64,000 nucleotides of DNA from Uloborus plumipes. Taxonomy: Eukaryota > Arthropoda > Arachnida > Araneae > Uloboridae. The stretch is taken from positions 1 through 64,000 of the forward strand of contig JAXGGA010004665.1 in the NCBI GenBank assembly GCA_038373865.1. Reading direction: 5' to 3'. The notes under the pieces are model-generated. The model made no database searches. It was not told the DNA's origin and was given only the letters and a program-made list of their open reading frames with translations. The translations under genes were made by a program, and so were the position numbers. This document shows, piece after piece, positions 31,230 to 42,700 of this stretch (positions are counted from its first letter, which is position 1; the number at the start of each line of letters is the position of its first letter).

Positions 31230-32280
31230 TCTCTCCGGAAATGTTTCGAAATCAAAGTCTTAATGCAGTTTTTGTTATTAGAGTAGTGCAAGAAAAAGAG
31301 GAGATAGGGGTAAAATAGCTTCCTTAAACAATGTTTTGACGTTAAAATTGGTAACGGCAGGGGAAAGAGGTATTTTAAATCTTGCCATCTTAGGTGAAAT
31401 TATGGGGTCTGGGCTTCTTTCGAAAATTTTCCGACATTGAAGTTCTGAAAACACATTTTTGTGCTATTATAGACGACATCTAAGGAAAGGGCAAAATTCT
31501 AGGGCTTTTTTCGGAAATTTTTCGATGCTGCACTCTGAAAAAAATACAATTTTTGACTCTTTTTTTTAGGCATCTAAAAAAGGTCAGAGGTAAGAAATCG
31601 GTGAATTCGAACGGAAATGTTTCGAAATTCAAGTCTTCAAAACCTAACTTTCGTCGAATTTTGGTGGCGGAAAGAAAAGAGATATAGGAAACGTGTCAGA
31701 GTCTTTTCCGAGATAGATCATATAAATTGACATCAAAAATTGCTCTTTTAGGCATTTTTTGGTGACAGGAAAATGGAAGGGTTGAAGTTCCTTTCCGAAC
31801 TTTGTTCAAAATTGCAGTAAATTTAAGGTTTGGTTACTTTGGGAGGGGTTGGTGGCTCCTCATGGAATTTTTCCGAAATTGAAGTGTAAAAATAAATGCA
31901 GTTTTAGATTACCATTGGCGAAGTTTAGGGAATGAGAAGGTTCAGATGGAAGGAAGATGCTCTCTCTAGAACTGCTTCGACATTGAATTCTGAAAAGTAT
32001 TATTGTAGGCTACTTTTCGTGAGGTTAGAGGGGGAGGGAGCTTTGATGCCTTCCAATGAAAAATAAAATGAAGTCTAAGACACAATTTTATATCCTTTTA
32101 GGTGACATGAGTGATGCGATGGGGCTCTTTTTCGGAATTTTATGAGTCTTTAAACCGTGAATTTAGGCTATCTTTGGTGACGTTTGAGGGATGTCAGAAA
32201 GTCAGAAAAGCTGTTCCTTCAGGAAGTTTTTCAAAACTAAAGTTCTAAAAAACGTGACTTTAGGCTAAAGTTCGGTTAAG
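31230..32280. repeat. Degenerate tandem array, about 90-110 bp units
   Basis: About ten times the order TTTTCCGAAATTGAAGTTCT, then GAAAA(A)..CA.TTTT, then TTTAGGCTA..TTTGGTGAC, then GTTAGAGG(GA)GG returns. Two or three further units are at 34290-34510 and a stray one at 35520-35585. There is no coding capacity. It may be the body of a large non-autonomous element whose ends I did not find. Confidence 0.6.
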
Positions 32281-32289
32281 CTAAAGGAA

Positions 32290-34285
32290 AGGAGGGTTTA
32301 CTTTCCGATATCACTTCAAAAACTAACGTCGATCTGAGAATACCTTTGTGAACGAAGCGTTCGAGAACTCTCCGGCAGAAATTTCTTCGAACGAAATTTG
32401 TTATGAATGACCAAAAATTGAAGTTTAAAAAGAATAGAGGATCCTGGAGTACCTCGATTTTTGTAAAGCCTAACAAAGCTAAAGTTTGGGTAGGAGTGGT
32501 TATATCGGCAATTCTATAATGACATTCAATAAAGATCTGAGCCTGCTGAAAAGTGAGGGCTCTGACATGGCCATTAATGAAGTAAGAATGAAGCAGTTTG
32601 ATATGCCCTTGGACTGAGCTGGAAAGACCCACTCGGATTTCTTGTTAACCACCATGGGTGCTCTGATGGAGTTCTTCCCAAGTGGTTTAGCTCTATCTTC
32701 GCACGAGAGGAGATTGCACTAAATTTGAGATTCCTGAAAAGGCTTATACCTTCATTAGCAGCGAACTTGGCGAAGGAAAGTTAACTCTTACATTGTCAAT
32801 CAGATTTCAGATCTGAAGGAATGCACTGGAAATGAATGATGAGTCGAGATAATGAGAATCTAAGTCTAGTCAAGAGAATCTAGTCAAAGAGAGAAGACGT
32901 ACAGACTATAGACTGATTTTCCGACAATAGTGCAGTTAGATAAGTGCCGAATTGAAGCATGGCTCTATTTAAATCCAGATCTCCTGAAATCGATCCTCAG
33001 TTTGTAACATTTACTGCAAGCCTCTCCTTACCAGCAGCGGTTCCCAAACTATGTGCCGTATGAAGAGGTGAGAGGTACTGGCAAGTATCCATAGTGTCAA
33101 TATATTTGCAAGGTGGGTGCGCCAAAATAAGGCTATGCAGACCAATGAAGCCCCCTCCTCCCTTTTTTGACAAGTCGCTATGTTGTGACTTTATCGTCAT
33201 CGGGAATCCTAACTGATGATAAATTGTTATTAACACGCAGTTTTTAAATACCAAGCACCAGTGTACCAAAGTTATTGCAGAAGAGTGATGAGCTGTCTGA
33301 TCTTTTGAACTGCAAGTTTTGCATTCACTGGAGTTTACTATAGTATATATAAAAAATAAATGTTAAAATTGTTTTTGAAGCCAAATTTATGTATTTGACC
33401 AATTCACAATGAAAAATCTTGGTGGACGGTCATTTTTTCTCCGTGATTTGATTGTCTAGAAACATAAATTGTACCCCATATAAAAGGTAACTGTTCGCTA
33501 TAAGCACTGCATTACTATGATACCGGAATATCGCGTGAAGGAAATGATCCAGTGCTGCATATGCTACACTTGCGCAGATGTGAAAAAGAAATGAGGAGTG
33601 AACTATCAGTTGCATCGAATGTGACGATTGATATTTTCTTTTCCATGGAATTCTTGGTAATGTTTTTGATTTTATTGAGTGTATTTAAATATATGTTTTT
33701 GTTTTGATCTGTAAGAATTTTTCAAGTAGTTTAAGTTTGATAGTAATCCTTGCGCAGAATGGGCCTTATTAGCGATCTAATAAGGAAAAATTGCCTTCCT
33801 TTGTTAAAACTGCTGAGAAACATAATTAAAATTTAAATGATTTTTCCCTCCGTCTTATATTTTAATGAGTTATCTGATAAATCTAAAAGCTAGAGCCAAT
33901 TCAATCATTAGCAAAATATTAGGTTAAGAATCTTAGAATCTTAAAGGTGGCCTTTTTGTGCCGCACTTGTTTTATTTAATTGAGATGGACTACGATGCCG
34001 TGCGAAAATTCTAATTCATCATGGGTGTCGCGAGTCGAATATGCTAGGGAATCTCTGTTTTTAAGCTCTGATCTAAAAAAAAAAAAAAACGAATAAAAAT
34101 AGTTCTAGTAGGAGTAGGTATTACTCTCCATTTCATCTCTCCTCTTGCCCCTGCTACTATCAGTTCACATCCGAAATACGAAATATTAAGCTATAGAGAC
34201 GTAAGGAAAGGACTAGGGAGAGTGGTTATTGAAGTCTTAGAAACACAATATGTGATAAGTTTGGGAACGTTAGGAGAAGAGAAGG
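32290..34285. other. Unassigned sequence between two parts of the tandem array
   Basis: No gene was seen. CAGCGGTTCCCAAACTATG at 33035 resembles the outer end of a Charlie-type hAT element, but no partner end exists nearby. Confidence 0.4.
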
Positions 34286-34289
34286 AATT

Positions 34290-34510
34290 TAGAGATCACT
34301 CTACAAATTTTCAAAATTGAAGCAGTTTCAGACTCTTTTTGGTTGTTATGTTAGAAAAAGGGGATCCTTGCGTAAGCTCTCTCAAAATTTATGACCTCAA
34401 AATGTACTTTTAGGCTTTGTTTTAGGACGTTAGAGGAAGGGTGGTTGTGCCTGTAAATTTTTCGACACTAAGCCTCTAAAAACGCATTTTAGCTCAAATG
34501 GCTTCATTAC
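34290..34510. repeat. Second block of the 90-110 bp degenerate repeats
   Basis: Units such as TTTTCAAAATTGAAGCAGTT, TTTTTCGACACTAAGCCTCT and CTTTTAGGCTTTGTTTTAGG, then ACGTTAGAGG, match the array at 31230-32280. Confidence 0.55.
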
Positions 34511-35628
34511 TTATCTTTCCACGATTTAGAAAAAGCGATGAAGTGCTTTTTTTGCTTCGAACGTTCGTATCGTGCAGCTCGCAAATGAGCCAGAAAGGCA
34601 AACCGTGATCCTCTTTTGATTTATGCAGTTACTGGCGCTTAGGTTATAATTTAATTTTATAATTTTAAATTAACACTCACACATGCCGAAGACCCGTTTA
34701 TAGGGTGTGTGTGGCGGCTGAACGATGTTTTATGCCTGCAAAATGTGTATTGTTGTATACATCGTGAATTTTTGTGTTTTACCACCGATAAGATGAAAAT
34801 ACGCACATAATGTTTACAGCGGAAACTGACGTATTCGTTTGCAGGAGTGCCAATTTGCAGTTTCAAATGTATTATTTGCCTGCAAATTGAGCAGAGTCAC
34901 ATTGCAATGAACACAACACGTGCATCAAACATTTCCTTCCTTTCTTCATTCGGAAAAAAATGTTCTAACTGGCCGTTCCATGTCGAGCATGTTCAGACAT
35001 TAGTCTGATTTTGGTGACTTGAACTTAAATGGCTTTTAGAAAGGTGTCTGTGTAAAAATTATTCCCTTTTGCCTCAAAAGAAATGAACTCTCCTAAGAGC
35101 AAACGTCTTGTGATCAGAGTCATAAGTGTTCTACTCCTGAGACGATCGCAAGGAAAACATCCTGTTTTTAAACGGAAGTAAATGCGTCTTTTAGCTGCTA
35201 GAGGTGCCAGCTCCTTCACAAGTTTTAGTAAAGTTCCTAGCCGCCATCGGTGATCGGTGGCCGTCTCGACAGATTTCTAATGATATCAACTAAACATTTT
35301 AATGTCTTACAAATACTTTTATAAAGAAGTTCTCATTTTTACAATTCAGCAATTTAATACCTTACAATTAGTTTTATAAGAAAACTCTTTGGAAGTCTAC
35401 GGGCAGGGGTGGATACAAAAGAGTGGCGATGGGGGCGATCGCCCTTCCCTTGAGAGACTCGCCACTGGGAAATTTTCAACATTGTTAAAAAAAAAAGCAT
35501 TTTTAAACTACTTTTGATGCTTGCAAAAGGAAGGTTTAGGGCTCTCTTCAGGATAAGTTTCGCAATTGTAGTTCAAAACAAATGAGGTCAACATCTATAA
35601 ACCAAGATGTATAGTAAAGAATTCTTAA

Positions 35629-37000
35629 GAGCAAGAATCTGAGAGAGTGTCACGCCTGTGATTCATGACCTCTCAGATTTTCTCCCAAAAATTACCAAAT
35701 GTTTATTATCTTAATGAAACACCAAATCCAGAATGTTTTGCTCTAGAGTTGAGTTGTTTAGTTTTTATGGACCCCTTAAGATGAAGGTGCGGCATCAAAA
35801 ATTAAACGGATTTTCAAGACATGGAAGTTGCCGTAAGACAAAACTCTTACCAGGAACTGTTTAAATCCAATTTTCTTTTTGTATATGGAATATAGAAGGT
35901 TGAAACTTTACAGAATGAATGTTAAATTTGTGGTAAGTTGTTGCTGTAAGGTCAGTGAAGGCCCTCAAAACAAGGCGTTTTTGACGTTTTTTAGCGTTTT
36001 TGAGATCCAAAAACAGTTTGTACATTTCAGTTGGCACGGAAAAAGTAGTGTCGTTTGAAAGACCAGTGTAAGCACTTTAAAATAATGTATAAATAACCGA
36101 GGAAAGTTCAACGTGCTTTTAGTTGTGTAAGGCCGAAATATGAAAAATGTCATATTTCACCGATATTCAAACGGTTATAACATATTGAACTTTTGCCAAC
36201 AACATATTGAAATTTTGTTTTGCCAATGTCATACTCTATTCTTTGTCTTAACAGAACAGTTGAGTCCTTTGAGGCGAAATGTAGAAACTTTTTTGACAAA
36301 AAATGTATTTTTTCCTGTGCATTTTTTGTAAAAACTTTTAAGCATTTCGCTTCAAAGGACTCAACTGTTCTGTTAAGACAAAGAATAGAGTATGACATTG
36401 GCAAAAAAAAATATTTTAATATGTTGTTGGCAGAGGAAGTTATAACCGTTTGAATATCGGTAAAATATGCTATTTTTCATATTTCGGGCTTACGCAACTA
36501 AAAGCACGTTGAACTTTCCTCGGTTATTTATACATTATTTTAAAGTGCTTACACTGGTCTTTCAAACGACACTACTTTTGCCGTGTCAACTGAAATGTAC
36601 AAGCTGTTTTTTTACCTCAAAAACGCTAAAAAACGTCAAAAATGCCTTGTTTTGAGGGCCTTCACTGACCTTACGGCAACAACTTACCACAAATTTAACA
36701 TTCATTTTGTGAAGTTTCAACCTTTTGTATTCCATATACAAAAAGAAAATTGGAGTTCAACAGTTCCCAGTAAGAGTTTTGGCTCACGGCAACTTCCATG
36801 TCTTGAAAATCCGCTTAATTTTTGATGCCGCACCTTCATCTTTAGGGGTCCATAAAAACTAAACAACTCAACTTTAGAGCAAAACATTCTGTATTTGGTC
36901 TTTCAATAAGATAATAAACATTTGGTAATTTTTGGGAGAAAATCTGAGAGGTCATGAATCACCTCATAATGCTAGGCGTGACTTTCTCAGATTCTTCCTC
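35629..37000. mobile_element. TTAA-flanked giant palindrome, 1372 bp (copy 1)
   Basis: TTAA lies at 35625-35628 and 37001-37004. The ends are GAGCAAGAATCTGAGAGAG and, inverted, GAGGAAGAATCTGAGAAAG. Both arms (about 670 bp) match nearly throughout around a centre near 36315. The left arm lacks 14 bases (AGCATTATGAGGTG) present in the right. Purine-starting ends at a TTAA target fit Kolobok better than piggyBac; the assignment is inference. No transposase. Confidence 0.85.
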
Positions 37001-37004
37001 TTAA

Positions 37005-39538
37005 TAGAATCAATCGCCCCTCCCTAGGAACATTTCTAGATCCGCCCTTGCTTGACCGTCTGCAAAATTTGTGCCAAGGAAAACAAAATGTGTGATATGT
37101 ATTTCCAATTCAGAGTAAATACAAGAAATTGAGGAGAATATTTTAATATAAATCACTTTTCTCTGGTCTTGCCAAAGGTAAATGCTGAACACAAACAGTC
37201 AGAATTTATTAATTTCATTCTTTTACAAATTAAAGTATGGCACAAAACATTTTCTCCATATTTTACACTTCAATTTTAAACAAGCAAAAACTACATGACA
37301 AGTGACACTAGCTGTACAAACATTGTTAGACATGTATTACAAAAATAACATTTACAAGGGATAATTATCTTTATATGGCAGATCATTTCTTGAGTTTGAG
37401 AAAGCACCTTTTGTTGTTATCACACTTATCGCCATGAGATTTATTTTTTCATGTCCTCTCTTTTAGTCTTTCAGTTAAGTTCTGTTTCAGTCTGGCCCTT
37501 AAATTTTGTCTTTATGGTTTTGTCTTTCAGTTACCTCCAGTTTCAGCATTTCAGTTAAGTTTTAGAACTTTTTATAGAAATATTCTTCGTACACAACTCG
37601 CATCCTTTTTACATGCATTAATTCTAAATTTAATCTTTTGACTATTTATTTGAATATTATCCCGTGATTTGTGTTGCATTTCTTGAAAAAGTTATTCCAA
37701 ACATTATTTATTTATTTTTTGATGTTATTCACCACAGAGAAACATATTTCCGAATAGGAACAAAATTAAACAATCTGTTCGCTTCGAGAAGTAATTAAAA
37801 AGTAGTTCTGGTCCTGATACCAACAGCAGCATTTGCATCATGTAATCACTATTTTGATACAAACGATGTCTATGGGATTTAACTAGCAAAAAACGTAATA
37901 TTAAAATATCATAAAAGGAAATTATAAGCAAATAGCGCTAATTAAATTTCATTGCTTTGAAAAGCTGAAAACTAGAACTACTTACATCGCTATATCAAAT
38001 TCAATTCCATTTTCACGCATTGAAATGTGACATTTCTGCAATAATTTTATAGTTTAAGAATTTCATTGGTAGTATTAAACGATGAACAGAAATTTGCTTA
38101 AAATTGATGTTTACAGGTTTCTTTTAGTATTTTATAAATTACAATTTTTTATTGATTTGATTAAACAATTGCTTACATTTTAACATTTTCGAGTTATTAA
38201 CCATCATGTAAAAATAGAGAATTTCGAGAGGATCAACAATCAAGTCATTGGCACCAATAATTTGCAAAACGAAGCGACTAGGAATAATATAATTTAAGGT
38301 TTAAATTAGTTTCTGCTGCAATATATTAGTTTCTTCTGTAGTAGTAGTTAATTCTATTTCAACAGTAAACTCAACTAATATTTTAAGACAGAATCTAAGC
38401 TTCTCACGAACCTCAAAAACTTTTTGTAAAACCTAAAATATTCCTGGGGAAAGAACACGTTATGATGAGTTATGACGAAATTCATTGACTTGGTGAGATT
38501 TAATAGTTTAAGGAAGACTAAAACACACTTTGACAATATGCCGTGCTAAAAAAAAATTAAAAAAAAAATGTTAAATTTCTTTTTGATAAAATGGCACCAG
38601 TATTTGCAGTTTTGCTTTAACTGAATACTTGCTTGTTAGTGTTTGCATTTTATTCCGGGAAAAAATAATGCACTCATTTCCCTTGCCTTTTTAAGTAGAG
38701 GTGGTTTCTCCGTTCATTTTCATTTCGAAAAAGCAAAAGATACTTAGAAGAATGGACAGCAGAATTCGATTTATGAAATCAAAGCATCATTTTATTAATT
38801 TCTCTCAAAATTATCTCTTTATTTGAGAGAGGTTTTAGCGGGCTCTAAACTTTAAAGCTACTTCTAATCTTTAACAATGAAATTAATCATCAAATTGCGG
38901 CAGAAATGCTAACTTTGCTAGTTCGGTATGTTTATAGTTAGTTCGTATGTTTTGTTTATTCGGTCAAAACGAAATCAATTTAAAAAAAGGCATTTTTTAT
39001 TTATTGGTTTTTGCAAACAAAAGTAATCCTAGCTAATTTCTTACAAACCTAAGCTGATGTATTTAGCCATTTTTATGTTCTATGTGTGATGAGCTAACAT
39101 TACTTCTCTACTCTTTGCAGCAAAATAGTTTGTTTTTTTTTTCTCCTCTTAAGATCTTTAAGATAGTAGGAGAAATATGAATCGGTAGTTATAATTTTCA
39201 AAAAAAAAAAAAAAAACTGAAAATTATGTATTGATGTAAAGTTATTGCAACGTTTGGTCTGCCTTTGGTCGGAGGCAAAAGTAGCTTTGAAAAAAATACG
39301 TTTACTATTTCCTTTTATAAAGAGGTGATGTTCTTTGGTTTTGTGAACACTTTGTTTCTTTTTTTAACTTCTGGGATCATTTCACGAAACTTCGCACAAA
39401 ACTTCCCATCATGTTATGAAATCAGCGCTTTTGAGCCGCTCGTTTTTATGTGTAGGTGCTCCGATCCGAAATGAACTTCTCTCTTAAATGTGAATTATGC
39501 TGCCACTTCTAAATTGGAATTAGTCCGATGGGGTATTT
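37005..39538. other. AT-rich intergenic sequence downstream of carbonic anhydrase
   Basis: GGGCGGATCTAGAAATGTTCC, inverted at about 37015-37050, belongs to a short repeat also seen at 15968, 19450 and 35405. Nothing else was recognised. The 3'UTR of the minus-strand carbonic anhydrase must begin just below 39539. Confidence 0.5.
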
Positions 39539-39727
39539 TCAGAGGATGAGAGCAAAAGCTGTGAGAACCATTAGGGCAGAGGAGCCGAGCGAGGCGGCTG
39601 CGTTGTCCGAATCTCGGGAGATCTCGACGACTCGCCCGTGGAGCTCCTGCACTGGCCTGTAGTTGTCGACCAGGGATTCGGCGGGCTCCCCTTCGTCCTC
39701 TTCTTTGACATTACGGAATAGCTGCAA
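39539..39727 (-). CDS. Carbonic anhydrase last exon (linker and GPI signal)
   Basis: Acceptor TCTTCCAG, 62 residues and TGA. It has the final strand LQLFRNV, an acidic linker, then [13 protein letters not shown] (the family's NFRP.Q.L..R motif), then SDNAAAS and the 17-residue hydrophobic end. It is GC-richer than its surroundings. Confidence 0.93.
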   Translation of the reverse strand: MQLFRNVKEEDEGEPAESLVDNYRPVQELHGRVVEISRDSDNAAASLGSSALMVLTAFALIL

Positions 39728-42700
39728 CTGGAAGAGAAAGAAGAACATTGATTTTGAATAATGGTGGAACTTAACCCCTTAGCTGTGACATATTTTAGAA
39801 AAGTGGACCAGAATTGGAAATTTTTTTGCCAGTTTAATCTTGTTCAACTAGCTGCTATGCAATAATTTTCACTATAGTTTACACTACAGGTTAGAAAATG
39901 CGCTGTTAAAACTAAAGGCTGCATGTGGCACATTTAAGGGTGATAAGTTGTAACACCAGCGGCACCCTCTGAAGGGTGCTACTTGACTCACTATGGTACC
40001 CTTCAAAGTGCCATATGGAGTCGAGTGGCACCCTATGGGTTCCTTATGGCACCCAATGGTGATTCATGGCATACTAAAGTTTCCATAGGGAGCCGAATAT
40101 CACCTTCAAGCGTCCTTCAGGGGGTGCCGCTGGTGCTACAACTTTTTATTCTTAAAGGTACCACATGCAACCTGTAGTTTTAACAGTGTGGGTTTTTATT
40201 AAAAATATGAAATTTTAAATGCAATAACTACTATATTAATAAATTTTACATACGCAAAAAACGGATCACACACACATCTTAATCAATCAAAGCAAATCAA
40301 GCAAAGCTTTGAATTGGACTTTGCGAAAAAAGAAAAATTCGCCGAAAAGCAACCGAAACTAAACAAAAAGCGAAACTGTTTTTGTTCATCAACTCAAGCG
40401 TGTCATTCTGTGAGCAGCTGACAGGCCCACTTTCTCCATCCCCTAACCTAAGTCGAAATTGGGGAAAAACTAGGACCACAAATGCCGTCTACTAAGAAAA
40501 TTGTGCATTTAGTATCATGAAGTAGAAGCGAATCAGTCCGGGCTTCACAAAATAAAAACGCTAGTTTGTCTCTAGCCCGAAGTCAGTTCAGGCATCACCA
40601 ACTCTGCATGTAGTAGTTGCCCGAACTGGATTCGGGCGACACTGGCAAGGAGTTAAAATTTACTTGCTCTTCAATGAATTTCCTTGATACCCCCTCCCCC
40701 CAAAGTATATGGTAAAAAAAAATTTAAAAACAAATGCAAAAATTTATATACATATACATTATTGTACAAAAGCAAAATTTCTATTTAAAAGCATACCCAA
40801 TATCTCTGGTATACTGCCGTGGGCAGGTAAACGGGCAAGTAAGCAACTAATTGATTGAATTTTGATTTTGCAAGCGCAGAGAGAGGTAAAGCAGATACTG
40901 TCGTTTACCTGCCCTTTTCACTCTAAATGTCATGCGGAATTGACTGGCAGTCGGCAGTAACTGCACAGTATGCTACTAAATGTCTAGTATTTACATATTC
41001 GACTACATGCGGAGTAGATATGTTATTACGAAATATATTATTGCATTGTGAATGATATGTTTTATTTAAAAATATACATAAATACCGTGTATCCACTTGA
41101 TATAGATTTAATATAAACGAACGCGAAATATAATTAAAAAATATAATGAACTGTATTGTATTATGCAAAATATGAAGCATAACTTGATGATTCTTCAGCC
41201 ATTTTTACTTCCTTTTACTAAATAAAGGAAGTCATGTGATCACAAAGAAAATTTCACTCAAAATTCGGTCTAAATTTTGATTTTGCTCACCCTCGAATGA
41301 ATGTTGAGTAGTTTTTTCGACCTATCAGCACATGCATATGTACCTACTAACATATAAACAGCCGAAATATCCTTTTCGACCATGCCCCAGTTAATTACGA
41401 CGATTTTTCTCGTAACGTCTGTATGTACGTATGCATATGCGTATGTATGTATGTATGTTTGTATGTATGTATGTATGTATGTATGTATGTATGTATGTAT
41501 GTATGTCGCATAACTCAAAAACTATATGCCGTAGAAGCTTCTAGTTTGGTATGTAGGCTCTGAGGGTGGTCGTTGTGCACCTCCCCTTGTGGTTGCATTC
41601 GAATGTTCCCAAGGGGGTCTTTTACCCCTTTGTGGGGTAAATCAATGTAATTTCAATGCAGATTGAGTGATATCATTTGGTGCAACCACTTGGCGATATA
41701 TCGCCAAACTTTTGGTCGCCAAGTGTTTGCCGCCAAGTTCGCGACAAATTTGGCGAAAAAATGATTTTTTTTAAAATTTGAATTCAATTTGGCGCTATTG
41801 GGCACATTTTGCAAAAAATTCACTGAATCATGTTAAAATCGGCGATATTTAGAAAATTAATCATTGTAAAACATTATTTTGCATTGATTCGTAACAAAGT
41901 GGGGGTGTAAATGTTTGAATTGTTATCTAATGTACTATTTTAACACTTGAGGCATTTATTATGGAATTTAAACGTAAAAGGAAGTAGTGTGGCGTGCACA
42001 CCAGATGGCTTGTGTATCTTTGAAATCGTGAAAAATATTGTCTACTAGTGGAAAAAAACTTTATTTGAAAGAAAAAAATCTGGTATGGACCCCACACAAC
42101 TTCCTTTTACGTGTAAATTTTTTTAGTAGACGCCTTAAGTGTTAAACGAGCAAGATGACAATTCAAACATTTACGCCCCAAATGTACCACGAAACAAAGC
42201 AAAAAAAGATTTACAACAATTCATTTTCTAAATATTGCCGATTTTAGCATCATTCAGTGGATTTTTCTCAAAATACCGCCAATAGCGCTAAATTGAACCC
42301 AAACTCATAAAATAATTTTTTTCGCCAAATTTGTCGCCAATTTGGCGATATGTCACCAAGTTGGCGACAAGCACTTGGCGACTAAAAGCTTGGCGATATA
42401 TCGCCAAGTGGTAACGCCAATTTATATCACTTAAGTCTGCTTTGATATTAACACTGATTCCCCCCCAAAAGGAATAAAACACCCCCTAGGAAACATTCAA
42501 GTGCAACCAATGACCTGCCGTGACCTCCCATTAGGGCACCCCTACTTTCGCTTAGTTTTAGTACAAAGAAAAACGGTTTTTGCGGCTTGATGCAGTTTTG
42601 CACAGCGATTCATATTATGTTCATCCTGCTGATATGCAGATACTGCCGTTTACCTGCCCACAGCAACGAAAAATGCAGTTACTGCTAATCACCATTGGTT

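Noticed and set aside
33035..33053. Charlie-type hAT element starting CAGCGGTTCCCAAAC
   Set aside because: No inverted partner or target duplication within reach; kept only as a remark.
36140..36655. Matching ORFs on both strands around 36.3 kb
   Set aside because: They are mirror images produced by the palindromic element; no protein family resemblance.
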